Part shown: positions 1-7,667 of the stretch, in pieces
Layout of the letters: every line of letters starts with the position of its first letter
Position numbering within the stretch: the first letter of the stretch is position 1
Assembly: GCF_023161665.1 (NCBI RefSeq)
Contig: NZ_JALNTW010000001.1
Location: 228,961 to 292,960 of the forward strand
Reading direction: 5' to 3'
Source of the DNA: Shewanella sp. 1CM18E
Lineage (GTDB): Bacteria > Pseudomonadota > Gammaproteobacteria > Enterobacterales > Shewanellaceae
Length of the DNA: 64,000 nt
Position numbers and translations under genes: made by a program
Notes under the pieces: model-generated
Database searches by the model: none
What the model was told of the DNA's origin: nothing
What the model saw: only the letters and a program-made list of their open reading frames with translations

Positions 1-783
1 GATTACCTTTCGGTAAGCTTTTCATCTACCGACTACGTCGGCCATATTTTTGGCCCATCGAGTCTAGAAGCCGAAGATAATCTGCTTCATCTTGATAGCA
101 CCTTAGCCGATTTGCTTAGCTTTATTGACGACAAAGTCGGCTTAGATAACACTGTCATTGTTTTATCCGCTGATCACGGCAGCCCAGAGTCTCCAGAGTA
201 TTTGCGCGCAATGGGAATTGATGCCCAATACGTGCATCCAAAAGAGTGGCACAGCAACGCCGCAATCGAGAAAATAAAGCAGCGCTTTAAGATTGACGAG
301 AAAGACCCGCTTATTAATAAGTTTCAAACGCCGTATTTGTACTTAAACAGCGACACAATCGCCAAATATCAACTTAACACTGAGCAAGTGCAAACCGCCG
401 TAGCAGATGAAATAGCTAAACTTGAAGGGGTAGCATTTAGCGCCACCAGCAGCGATATAAACCAAAGCTTATTGCCCAATACTCATGTCGCCAAATTAGT
501 TGCTAACAACCATCATCCACAGCGTTCTGGTGACATTTATATCGTGTTTAAACCTCACTATTTTATTAATGAATTTGACGGTTTAAGTGTCGCTTCAAGC
601 CATGGTTCCCCCTGGCGTTACGATACACTTGTGCCGTTAATTTTCGCTGGCAAAAATATTGAATCACAAACAGTAGCTCGGGCAGTGGAAACCGTGGATA
701 TTGCTACCACACTCGCTACGATAGCAGGAACAAAACAACCATCTGGCAGCGACGGAAAAGTACTAACCGAAGTCTTAGAGTAG
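1..783 (+). CDS. Alkaline phosphatase superfamily protein, PafA-like (5' end outside window)
   Basis: The reading frame is open from the first base of the window, so this is the C-terminal part of a longer gene. The visible part reads DYLSVSFSSTDYVGHIFGP near its start, then SADHG around residues 56-60, and SSHGSPWRYDTLVPLIFAG near the end. D, H, DH and H placed this way are metal ligands in the type I phosphodiesterase / alkaline phosphatase fold, and SSTDYVGHxFGP is typical of the PafA calcium-type alkaline phosphatases. The family is periplasmic and releases phosphate from monoesters. The nucleophile and signal peptide lie upstream of the window, so phosphatase versus phosphodiesterase activity cannot be settled here. 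Confidence 0.8.
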   Translation, partial: DYLSVSFSSTDYVGHIFGPSSLEAEDNLLHLDSTLADLLSFIDDKVGLDNTVIVLSADHGSPESPEYLRAMGIDAQYVHPKEWHSNAAIEKIKQRFKIDEKDPLINKFQTPYLYLNSDTIAKYQLNTEQVQTAVADEIAKLEGVAFSATSSDINQSLLPNTHVAKLVANNHHPQRSGDIYIVFKPHYFINEFDGLSVASSHGSPWRYDTLVPLIFAGKNIESQTVARAVETVDIATTLATIAGTKQPSGSDGKVLTEVLE

Positions 784-1127
784 CTATTAACCAAGCCCTA
801 GATCACTTAGGGCTCATTAAAAATTGAGTTCATCGTTAACGCTGTTAATGTATATTTAGCAGCGTTTTTATTTGCCCTTATCGCACTAAAACTTCAATAA
901 CTATCACACTTACTACAGCAATAACTATCACCCTAAATATCGCTCTAACATTGCACTTATATTGCACTAGCCTCCCTGCTTTATTTTTGCCTATAAGCAA
1001 AATTACGGTGAATTTAGCTTTACTAATCCATTGAACTAAAAAATTAAATTCATTTAAGCGTACACGCGTAAGCTTATGAAATTTTTACCCTAAAAGCGCA
1101 AAACTAAACACCGAGCAAAACAAAATC

Positions 1128-1140
1128 CAAACAAGCGTTT
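1128..1140. promoter_or_regulatory. Possible PsrA-type operator upstream of fadE
   Basis: CAAAC-AAGC-GTTT fits the G/C-AAAC-N(2-4)-GTTT-G/C pattern described for the TetR-family fatty-acid regulator PsrA, except for the last base. It lies about 80 bases before the fadE start. PsrA controls fatty acid degradation in several gammaproteobacteria including Shewanella. The motif is short and could be chance; position and target gene are the main support. Confidence 0.4.
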
Positions 1141-1200
1141 AAATTTATCGTTTGAAAATTTGATCTGTGACTCATTTTGTGACGTAATGTGAAGCATAAC

Positions 1201-1217
1201 TTCTGGTCGGACGAGCA
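1201..1217. promoter_or_regulatory. FadR-like operator overlapping the fadE ribosome binding site
   Basis: TTCTGGTCGGACGAGCA matches the FadR core CTGGTCNGACCAG at 11 of 12 defined positions. The right half, GGACGAG at 1209-1215, also serves as the Shine-Dalgarno stretch, ending seven bases before the ATG at 1223. FadR is a GntR-family repressor released by long-chain acyl-CoA, and fadE is one of its classical targets. Binding here would cover the start region rather than the -35/-10 region. Confidence 0.7.
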
Positions 1218-1222
1218 TTGAT

Positions 1223-3460
1223 ATGAGCATTAGAACTAAACTAAAAAAAGTACTGCCAAGCATTTCTACTACAGAGCAAGAGGCACTCGATGCCGGTGAT
1301 GTGTGGTTAGAAGGTTCGATTTACCAAGGTGTACCAGACTTTGCAGCCCTACGTGATATTCCGTTAGCAAGCCTAACAGCTGATGAGCAAGCCTTCTTAG
1401 ATGGCCCCGTTGCCACCCTACTCGACATGGTCGATGACTTTGAAATTCAGCGCAGCAAGCATCTGCCAGATAACATTCTTAATTTCTTAAAAGAGCATAA
1501 GTTCTTCTCATTAATCATTCCAAAATCTTTTGGTGGTCTTGAGTTCAGCCCTTACGCCAACTCAACTATCGTGGGGACTATCGCCGCTAAAAGTTCAGCA
1601 GTAGCAGTTACCGTAATGGTACCAAACTCACTCGGCCCGGGTGAGCTACTCATGCATTACGGTACCTCAGAGCAGCAAAATTACTGGCTACCACGCTTAG
1701 CTAACGGGCAAGAGATCCCATGTTTTGCACTCACCAGCCCAGAGGCAGGTTCAGATGCCGGCGGTATTCCAGACATTGGTACCGTTACCATGGGTGAATA
1801 CCAAGGTGAGCAAGTATTAGGTTTAAGCGTAACTTGGGACAAGCGTTACATTACCCTCGCCCCGATTGCCAGCGTATTAGGTTTAGCCTTTAAAGTAGAA
1901 GATCCAAATGGCCTACTGGGCGGTAAAGAGCAACTTGGTATCACCTGCGCCCTTATTCCAAAGTCGCACCCAGGTGTGCAGCTAGGTAATCGTCACGACC
2001 CTATGGGTATTCGTTTTTATAACGGTACTACTCGCGGCGAAAACGTATTTATCCCGATGGACTTTATCATTGGTGGCCAAAAGAATATCGGTCGCGGCTG
2101 GGCAATGCTAGTGGCTTGTCTTGGTGCCGGTCGCGGTATTTCACTGCCAGCACTGGGCGTATCAGTCAGCCAAGCATCATTTAAATCATCAGCAGAGTAC
2201 GCCGCAGTGCGTGAGCAGTTTGGTTTATCGATTGGTAAGTTTGAAGGTATTCAAGAAAAGCTTGCCGATATTGCCGGTAAAACTTATTTGCAAGAAGCGA
2301 TGCGCGTACTGACAACCGAAGGTCTCGGCCTTGGCTTGAAGCCATCTGTTGTAACCGCTATTGCTAAATACCACATGACAGAGCTTGGCCGCGATGTACT
2401 CGATTCAGCCATGGACATTCAAGCCGGTAAAGCGATTCAATGCGGTCCACAAAATACCTTAGCTTCAGGTTACGTAGCGCAGCCGATTGCGATCACCGTA
2501 GAGGGCGCCAACATTCTTACCCGTAACCTAATGATTTTCGGTCAAGGTGTAATGCGTTGTCACCCATACTTGCAGTCTATGGTGGAGTCTATCCACTCAA
2601 ACGAGAAAAGTGCCGATAAAGTCTTTAATGGCATTTTACGTAAAACGGTTGGTTACAGTGTGGGTAACAGCCTACGCGCCTTTAAGCTGGGTCTATTACC
2701 ATTTACCGCTTCAGCAGCATCAACGCTTGCCGAAGTAAAACCTTACGAGCAATCAGTACATAAGCTAGCTTCTAAGCTTGCTGTCTATGCCGACTTCTCG
2801 TTACTGGTACTTGGCGGCAAACTGAAACAAGCAGAGATGCTGTCAGCCCGTCTAGGTGATGTAATGAGCTACTTATATGCTGCTATGGCGTCAATTCGTT
2901 ACTACGAGCAAAAGCTAACTGCTGCCGAGCGAAAAGAAGCCGCGCCATATTTCCATTACGCGACCCGCTGGTCACTGTGCCAAGCTGAAAAAGCGTTACT
3001 AGACTTTTTAGATAACTTCCCATCTTCAGCGACACGTAAGTTTATGCGTTTAATCACGGTGACTTACTCAGCCAAGATGCCAAAAATCAACGATGACCTA
3101 GTACGTGAGTTAGCCGAGCAAGCGCAGCTTAATACTGAGTTTAAGAAACATCTAACGCATCTGGTTAAACCAACGGCTGGCGACGGTAACGACATTAACG
3201 AGCAAGCTTACCTTGCTAAAATCGAGTGTTTGCCTTTACTCGCTAAGGTTAAAAAAGCGATTCGAGCCAAGACATTTAAGCCAGGCGTTCGTTTTGCACT
3301 CACCTTAGATGCCGCACTTGAGGCTAAGGTCATTAGCGATACTGAGCATAAATTGCTACAAGATTATAATCTTAAGCGTGAACGTGCCATCCGCATCGAT
3401 GAGTTTGATTTTGACTTAAATCTAATTAGCGACCGAGCAGAGCTTAAAATCGCTAACTAA
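1223..3460 (+). CDS. fadE: Acyl-CoA dehydrogenase FadE
   Basis: A 745-residue protein that catalyses the first step of fatty acid beta-oxidation, making trans-2-enoyl-CoA from acyl-CoA with FAD. The central part carries the acyl-CoA dehydrogenase fold: an N-terminal helical part, a substrate and flavin region around residues 160-180 (CFALTSPEAGSDAGG), and a C-terminal helical part with EGANILTRNLMIFGQG near residues 428-443. The extra C-terminal 250-300 residues are the DUF1974 extension typical of the large FadE type. E. coli FadE is slightly longer (about 814 residues). ATG 1223 follows the GGACGAG stretch, is monocistronic and ends at a clear terminator. Regulation by FadR, and perhaps PsrA, is suggested by the sites upstream. 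Confidence 0.93.
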   Translation: MSIRTKLKKVLPSISTTEQEALDAGDVWLEGSIYQGVPDFAALRDIPLASLTADEQAFLDGPVATLLDMVDDFEIQRSKHLPDNILNFLKEHKFFSLIIPKSFGGLEFSPYANSTIVGTIAAKSSAVAVTVMVPNSLGPGELLMHYGTSEQQNYWLPRLANGQEIPCFALTSPEAGSDAGGIPDIGTVTMGEYQGEQVLGLSVTWDKRYITLAPIASVLGLAFKVEDPNGLLGGKEQLGITCALIPKSHPGVQLGNRHDPMGIRFYNGTTRGENVFIPMDFIIGGQKNIGRGWAMLVACLGAGRGISLPALGVSVSQASFKSSAEYAAVREQFGLSIGKFEGIQEKLADIAGKTYLQEAMRVLTTEGLGLGLKPSVVTAIAKYHMTELGRDVLDSAMDIQAGKAIQCGPQNTLASGYVAQPIAITVEGANILTRNLMIFGQGVMRCHPYLQSMVESIHSNEKSADKVFNGILRKTVGYSVGNSLRAFKLGLLPFTASAASTLAEVKPYEQSVHKLASKLAVYADFSLLVLGGKLKQAEMLSARLGDVMSYLYAAMASIRYYEQKLTAAERKEAAPYFHYATRWSLCQAEKALLDFLDNFPSSATRKFMRLITVTYSAKMPKINDDLVRELAEQAQLNTEFKKHLTHLVKPTAGDGNDINEQAYLAKIECLPLLAKVKKAIRAKTFKPGVRFALTLDAALEAKVISDTEHKLLQDYNLKRERAIRIDEFDFDLNLISDRAELKIAN

Positions 3461-3484
3461 TCGATAAGGCTACAAGTAGCCACT

Positions 3485-3511
3485 AAAAAGCCACCGCAAG
3501 GTGGTTTTTTT
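3485..3511 (+). terminator. Rho-independent terminator of fadE
   Basis: AAAAGCCACC and GGTGG-T(7) pair around the loop GCAA, 25 bases after the fadE stop. The stem is followed by seven T on the + strand. Confidence 0.85.
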
Positions 3512-3550
3512 AGCTTCGAAATAAGCTAATTGAATTTTTTGTTTTTACTC

Positions 3551-3868
3551 GGTGTTATATGGCAATGAGCTCTAAACTGACGTTTTAGCGTGATTAATCG
3601 CCGGCAGCGGGTGCTGGACAGGATGTCCGAATGTCGTGATCACATGGATGTGAAGGAACGACCGTATGTGCAGACACAGCTGCGAGACGCTGTACTTCTT
3701 TATAATGGAAAAGTGTCCCTATACGCTCTGCGGTTTCATCCCTGAAACCGAAGCCCGCATCCGTATCTACACGGGATAATTGGTGTACTCACTCGGCTGA
3801 GAGGTTTAGTTTCTAACTAGAAAATGCCCCAAAACGGTCTAGGAAGTAAATATATAACCAATTCAACC
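3551..3868. repeat. Hairpin-rich non-coding element (left), GGA loops
   Basis: No gene lies in 3512-3971, but the stretch is packed with short perfect hairpins. GGACA/TGTCC encloses GGA at 3616-3628. TCACA/TGTGA encloses TGGA at 3640-3653. CGGTTTCA/TGAAACCG encloses TCCC at 3731-3750, which on the minus strand is CAGGGATG. The loop sequence GGA inside ACA...TGT stems resembles the CsrA/RsmA recognition hairpin. It is richer in GC than the surrounding intergenic DNA. It could be a structured RNA, an interspersed repeat of this lineage, or the border of an inserted segment. A second, differently ordered element of the same style lies at 7320-7545. Confidence 0.55.
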
Positions 3869-3971
3869 TTTCATTTTTGAATGAATAAGAATCAAGCCTG
3901 TCTATTTTTGAACTCTATTGTGTTTCGTAGAATAGCGCCATCAACTTGCTAACACATAATGAAGGTTTCCT

Positions 3972-4487
3972 ATGAGCACATCACAACTAATTCTTGAGCT
4001 ATCTCTTATCGGCACAATGCTACTCGTTACGGGTGTTTTTTTGGTCCGTAGCTATGACAAAACCGATGGCGTAGGGACGAAAGTTCAAAAGATCTTAACG
4101 GGTCTTCTTGGTGCCTTTATGGTGATGGCGGGAACGGTAAAATTCTTTGACCCGTTCACGACTATGTTTGCAAAACAAATTGCACTGAGCGAACTGCCTT
4201 TCCCAACTTTGTCTCGTTGGGCGGGTCAATTAGGTGAGATTTTTGCAGGTTTACTGCTACTGGTGGTGATGATTGGTGATAAGGCGCTCGCAGCACCGAT
4301 TAAAGATAAAGCGATGCAATTATCAACGCTATTAACGACCGCAATTATGATCGTCGCGGTGTATGTTCACCTATTGCCAAGTGTGCCGGCCGAAGTGCTA
4401 CCGCTTCAGTCTAAACCACCGGTAATGACACTGATCATTCTTGGGTTAGCTTGGTTAAATGCATTCCTATATATTCGTAAAAAGTAA
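3972..4487 (+). CDS. DoxX-like small membrane protein
   Basis: A 171-residue integral membrane protein with about four hydrophobic segments, roughly residues 5-26, 43-62, 85-105 and 115-165. The FFDPF and GQLGEIFAGLLLL stretches are in the style of DoxX/DoxD-type proteins, membrane subunits linked to quinone or thiol redox. The ATG at 3972 follows GAAGG. It converges on the LysR gene with a shared hairpin terminator between them. With the AhpD-like and DUF2798 genes nearby it may form a small redox cluster, but its biochemical function is not known to me. Confidence 0.6.
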   Translation: MSTSQLILELSLIGTMLLVTGVFLVRSYDKTDGVGTKVQKILTGLLGAFMVMAGTVKFFDPFTTMFAKQIALSELPFPTLSRWAGQLGEIFAGLLLLVVMIGDKALAAPIKDKAMQLSTLLTTAIMIVAVYVHLLPSVPAEVLPLQSKPPVMTLIILGLAWLNAFLYIRKK

Positions 4488-4505
4488 TCGTTAAAGTTAC
4501 AAAGT

Positions 4506-4540
4506 AAACGCCAGATTAGTTCGTCTAGTCTGGCGTTTTT
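4506..4540. terminator. Bidirectional terminator between doxX-like and lysR genes
   Basis: AAACGCCAGA at 4506-4515 pairs with TCTGGCGTTT at 4529-4538. A T run follows on the + strand and a partial one on the minus strand. It serves the convergent genes on both sides. Confidence 0.8.
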
Positions 4541-4559
4541 CATTTCATAAATACAATAA

Positions 4560-5483
4560 CTACGAGTTTCGCTCTGAGTGAATTGAAGCCAAAAATTCTG
4601 CCGACTGACCAAACTGTTCAAAAATCATGTCCCTAAAGGCGACCACTCTGGTTGCTATCAATTTTCTGTCTGCCCACACCAAAAATGCTTTACCCGTTGG
4701 GCATTCAACCTCTGGTAATACCTCTATTAACTCTTTTCTTTCTGCATGCTTTTCAAAGGCTGCTCTTGGCATCATGCAGATCCCTGCTCCTGCTATTGTC
4801 GCATCAATATTTAAACGCAGGCTGCTGATTGAGTAACGAGGCTGATAGGGAATGCGGATCGCCTTGCCATCTTCTTTTAGCTCCCAATATGGCAAGTTAT
4901 TACCTGAGAGTAGCTGATGGTTAATTAACTCTTCTGCTCGTTCTGGCTGACCATGTTTTTCGATATAGCTGGGTGATGCCGCTAGCATTAATGATGATTC
5001 AAACAACTGACGCTGTATTAAATGATTGGCATGAGGTGGGGTCGTCACAATCGCAAGGTCAATCTGCTCATCAAAGAAACGCTCTGTTCCTGCGCTAAAT
5101 TGAATGGTGACGGTGACCTCTGGGTGAAGCTGCATAAACTCAATTGCCATCTTTTGCAGAAAATTATCAGCAAATGGCTCAGGGCAAGATACTCGGATTT
5201 CACCCGTTAATACGGGCTGACTATTCGAGAGCTGCGTCCATTCATCATTCAGCTGCATGAATAGGGCAGCGAAGCGCTGGTAATATTCGTCGCCAGCTGT
5301 CGTGAGCTGGAACTGTTTTGCATTACGATGTACCAGTTTTTCACCCAGTTTATCCTCAAGACTTGCTACCGCCCTTGATAACGTCGGGGCTGAAACGTGT
5401 GTTTTAAGGCTCGCTGCTGCAAAGCCACCGCACTCGACAGATTGGCAAAACAGATAAAGATTGGAGATGTCTTTTGCTTTCAT
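4560..5483 (-). CDS. LysR family transcriptional regulator
   Basis: A 307-residue regulator. Residues 1-60 are the winged helix-turn-helix (AAASLKTHVSAPTLSRAVASLEDKLGEKLVHR), and residues about 90-290 the periplasmic-binding-like effector domain. I chose the internal ATG at 5483 (MKAKDISNLYLF) because the helix-turn-helix then starts where LysR proteins normally do and AAGAG sits just before it; an ATG 13 codons upstream is possible. It is transcribed away from the DUF2798 and AhpD-like genes, the usual arrangement for a LysR regulator and its target. The effector is unknown. Confidence 0.9.
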   Translation of the reverse strand: MKAKDISNLYLFCQSVECGGFAAASLKTHVSAPTLSRAVASLEDKLGEKLVHRNAKQFQLTTAGDEYYQRFAALFMQLNDEWTQLSNSQPVLTGEIRVSCPEPFADNFLQKMAIEFMQLHPEVTVTIQFSAGTERFFDEQIDLAIVTTPPHANHLIQRQLFESSLMLAASPSYIEKHGQPERAEELINHQLLSGNNLPYWELKEDGKAIRIPYQPRYSISSLRLNIDATIAGAGICMMPRAAFEKHAERKELIEVLPEVECPTGKAFLVWADRKLIATRVVAFRDMIFEQFGQSAEFLASIHSERNS

Positions 5484-5631
5484 AATTGATCGCTCTTGAG
5501 GATTACACTCTGAGTTAATCATTCAAATATGAAAGATTCAAGTTCAATGTTGTCTATTTTTGATTGTGATGGGCGGGGCTAATATAACCCCATCAGTTAG
5601 CCAATCGAAGTCAGGCATAAGAGAGTCAATC

Positions 5632-5874
5632 ATGAAAAAGTTTTCACGTAAGTTCCAATACCCACTAATGGTTTCTATGGTTTTACCTACTATGCTTCTT
5701 AGCATGCCAGCCATCATGGTAGCGAAAACACTGCCAGAGCAAGGCGTATTCTTTGATGCATGGTTAAACGCAGTTTCACAAATGGTGCCATCTGCACTGT
5801 TAATTTTAGCCCTTGTAGCACCAGCGGTTCGTCTGTTCGTAACCAAAGTGCTGCTAGAGCCAGAAGTAAAATAA
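5632..5874 (+). CDS. DUF2798-family membrane protein
   Basis: An 80-residue protein with two hydrophobic segments (about residues 11-30 and 48-70) separated by a short polar loop, matching the two-helix DUF2798 layout. The ATG at 5632 follows GAGAG; an in-frame upstream ATG at 5560 would add a hydrophilic stretch with no ribosome binding site and lie inside the divergent promoter region. It is 39 bases before the AhpD-like gene, probably in one transcript, and divergent from the LysR gene that may control it. Function unknown. Confidence 0.7.
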   Translation: MKKFSRKFQYPLMVSMVLPTMLLSMPAIMVAKTLPEQGVFFDAWLNAVSQMVPSALLILALVAPAVRLFVTKVLLEPEVK

Positions 5875-5913
5875 GTCAGTAAAGTTAATAAGTTAGAGAA
5901 CAGGAAAGAGAAA

Positions 5914-6465
5914 ATGAGCGAATTTAAACTACACACTGTTGAGTCAGCACCAGAAAAAAGCAAAGCAATCCTTGAAGGTGCACAAAAGCAAATGGGGATG
6001 ATTCCTGGTCTTTACGCAGTAATGGCTGAGTCTCCTCAAATCCTAACAGCGTACACGCAACTACATCAGCAATTCACCAACACATCATTCGACGCTGAAG
6101 AGCTAACCGTTGTGTGGCAAACCATCAATGTTGAACACGAGTGTCACTACTGCGTCCCTGCACACACTGGGATCGCGCACTCAATGAAGGTTGACCCTGC
6201 ATTAACTGAAGCACTGCGTAACGATGAAGCAATGCCAACTGAAAAGCTTCAAGCACTAAAAGACTTCACTCTTTCTGTAGTTCGTGAACGTGGCAATGTA
6301 TCAGAAGCAGACCTAGCGGCATTCTTCGCGGCAGGTTACGGCCAGCAGCAGGTTCTAGAAGTGATTCTTGGTCTATCGCAAAAAGTGATCAGCAACTACG
6401 TAAACCACGTAGCTCACACGCCAGTAGACAAAATATTTGAAAAGTTTGCTTGGTCTAAAAAATAA
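5914..6465 (+). CDS. Carboxymuconolactone decarboxylase / AhpD-like protein
   Basis: A 183-residue all-helical protein of the AhpD-like fold. The redox motif C77-HY-C80-VPA-H84 in the segment EHECHYCVPAH is the CxxCxxxH signature of members acting as thiol peroxidases or disulfide reductases rather than as true gamma-carboxymuconolactone decarboxylases. The ATG at 5914 follows AGGAAAGAG. It is co-directional with the DUF2798 gene and closed by a strong terminator. Cluster context (LysR, DoxX-like) suggests peroxide or electrophile defence; the physiological substrate cannot be read from the sequence. Confidence 0.82.
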   Translation: MSEFKLHTVESAPEKSKAILEGAQKQMGMIPGLYAVMAESPQILTAYTQLHQQFTNTSFDAEELTVVWQTINVEHECHYCVPAHTGIAHSMKVDPALTEALRNDEAMPTEKLQALKDFTLSVVRERGNVSEADLAAFFAAGYGQQQVLEVILGLSQKVISNYVNHVAHTPVDKIFEKFAWSKK

Positions 6466-6485
6466 TCCCACGATCTAGATGTCAT

Positions 6486-6514
6486 AGAGCGAACGAGTAC
6501 GTTCGCTCTTTTTT
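6486..6514 (+). terminator. Terminator after the AhpD-like gene
   Basis: AGAGCGAACG at 6486-6495 pairs perfectly with CGTTCGCTCT at 6500-6509 around AGTA, followed by a T run. It separates the redox pair from the recombinase gene. Confidence 0.88.
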
Positions 6515-6566
6515 CATAAAACTTCATGTTTAGATGTCTGTTAACAACAGCACAACGAGGGAGCAT

Positions 6567-7151
6567 ATGGAGTGCAAAAAAACGGGTGTAAAAAAGCCAT
6601 TTAGATTAGAGGAAATCTGGCGGATTCGGACTCGTTTAGAGCTCAGTGATAATCTTATGGAACTATCTCTACTTAACCTTGCAATCGATAGTAAGCTGCG
6701 CTCAAATGACCTCTTATCATTAAGGGTGTCAGATGTTTCATCTAACTTCTTAGTATTCAACCGCGTCCAATATGTTCAGAAAAAGACTGGTAATAACGTT
6801 CAGTTTGAAATCACTCAGAGAACACAGCAAACTCTGAGTCATTGGATTAAAGACCAAGAGCTTCAACCTAAACACTACCTTTTCCCAAGCCCACGAAAGC
6901 CTCATCAGTCTCTAAGCTACTCATATTACCGTCGAATTATTCGGAGTTGGGCTCTTGCTTTAGGTCATAACCCTGATCTCTACGGAACTCATTCACTGCG
7001 CCGAACTAAAGCGACATTGATTTACCAGAAGACTAAAAATATTCGAGCGATTCAGCTTTTACTCGGGCATACCAAGATCGAAAACACCATCAAATATTTG
7101 GGTGTTGAGGTGGAGGACGCCCTCCGTTTATCCGAAGAAATTGAGAGCTGA
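6567..7151 (+). CDS. Small tyrosine recombinase / integrase
   Basis: A 194-residue recombinase consisting only of a catalytic domain. The tyrosine recombinase residues are present: R45 in DSKLRSNDLL, a lysine in QKKTG near 72-73, H142 and R145 in THSLRRT, H168 in LLLGHTKI, and nucleophile Y177 in TIKYLG. No N-terminal arm or core-binding domain is present, as in FimB/FimE-sized enzymes. I chose the ATG at 6567 because GAGGGAG stands six bases upstream; an earlier in-frame ATG exists at 6534. It ends just before a hairpin-rich stretch and may move or invert adjacent DNA. Its site is not known. Confidence 0.88.
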   Translation: MECKKTGVKKPFRLEEIWRIRTRLELSDNLMELSLLNLAIDSKLRSNDLLSLRVSDVSSNFLVFNRVQYVQKKTGNNVQFEITQRTQQTLSHWIKDQELQPKHYLFPSPRKPHQSLSYSYYRRIIRSWALALGHNPDLYGTHSLRRTKATLIYQKTKNIRAIQLLLGHTKIENTIKYLGVEVEDALRLSEEIES

Positions 7152-7319
7152 CTTATAAGGAATGATTATCAAATGTTGATGCATTAGAGCTTTTACTCTG
7201 TCTCATTTCTGTCCAAAAGTGAGTTATAGCTTCTTTTTTTTAGCCATAACTTCAAAGCTAAATAATCCCAGCCGGATTACAGAAAACACCAATTCCCCAT
7301 CGAAGTTGCCGAAGTACGT

Positions 7320-7545
7320 TGGAATAAATCGCGTGATGCCGACAGGGATGTCGGCGTAGCTTTCGCGGGGCAGGACGCCCCATCGGAAGCGTTAGCGATT
7401 TATCCATAAGTATGAGGCCCGTATCTAATGCATGTAACTTCGTCGGGGCGGCTCGGGTGATGCAAGAGGGGGAAGCTGTTGTCCCCCTTTTGCCCGAGTG
7501 TGAGCTGGAAGCTCACGAACTTTATCAAACGAAGTTTGATTGATT
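7320..7545. repeat. Hairpin-rich non-coding element (right), CsrA-like GGA loops
   Basis: At least five hairpins occur in about 225 bases. GCCGACA/TGTCGGC encloses GGGA at 7338-7355 and contains ACAGGGATGT, identical to the CsrA SELEX core ACARGGAUGU. GGGGC/GCCCC encloses AGGAC at 7367-7381. GTGAGCT/AGCTCAC encloses GGA at 7500-7516. ATCAAAC/GTTTGAT encloses GAA at 7524-7540. A long stem GCAAGAGGGGGA/TCCCCCTTTTGC lies at about 7463-7493 inside CTCGGG/CCCGAG. An outer pairing ATAAATCGC/GCGATTTAT (7324-7332 with 7395-7403) closes the first part. No coding frame is convincing in 7152-7656. It may be a structured RNA or an insertion-linked repeat. Confidence 0.55.
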
Positions 7546-7602
7546 AAGTCGATGGCTAAGTGCAGATACCACGGTTAGCCTCGATAACAAGGGCGCCTAC
7601 TA

Positions 7603-7667
7603 TGACGCCCAATCATCATAGACCCGACTCGATGTGACAAACGATGATGTGACAAACTAGGGCGTCA
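7603..7667. repeat. Inverted and direct repeats at the alkylsulfatase 3' end
   Basis: TGACGCCC (7603-7610) and GGGCGTCA (7660-7667) form an inverted repeat, the second copy covering the last codons and stop of the alkylsulfatase gene. Inside lie two copies of GATGTGACAAAC at 7631-7642 and 7646-7657. The structure could act as an imperfect terminator, or mark a junction with the hairpin-rich segment. There is no T run. Confidence 0.45.

Larger units (their letters stand above)
784..1222. other. Intergenic region between phosphatase gene and fadE
   Basis: AT-rich DNA without a convincing gene. It begins with a short hairpin (AGCCCTA at 794-800 pairing with TAGGGCT at 808-814) that lacks a clear T run and may be a weak terminator for the phosphatase gene. 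The last 100 bases hold the fadE control region, listed separately. I see nothing else recognisable between about 820 and 1120. Confidence 0.5.

Noticed and set aside
7320..7545. Integron attC site next to the recombinase
   Set aside because: GTTAGCG near 7391 does not fit GTTRRRY, no matching RYYYAAC partner in a proper attC layout was found, and the recombinase lacks the integron-specific domain size.
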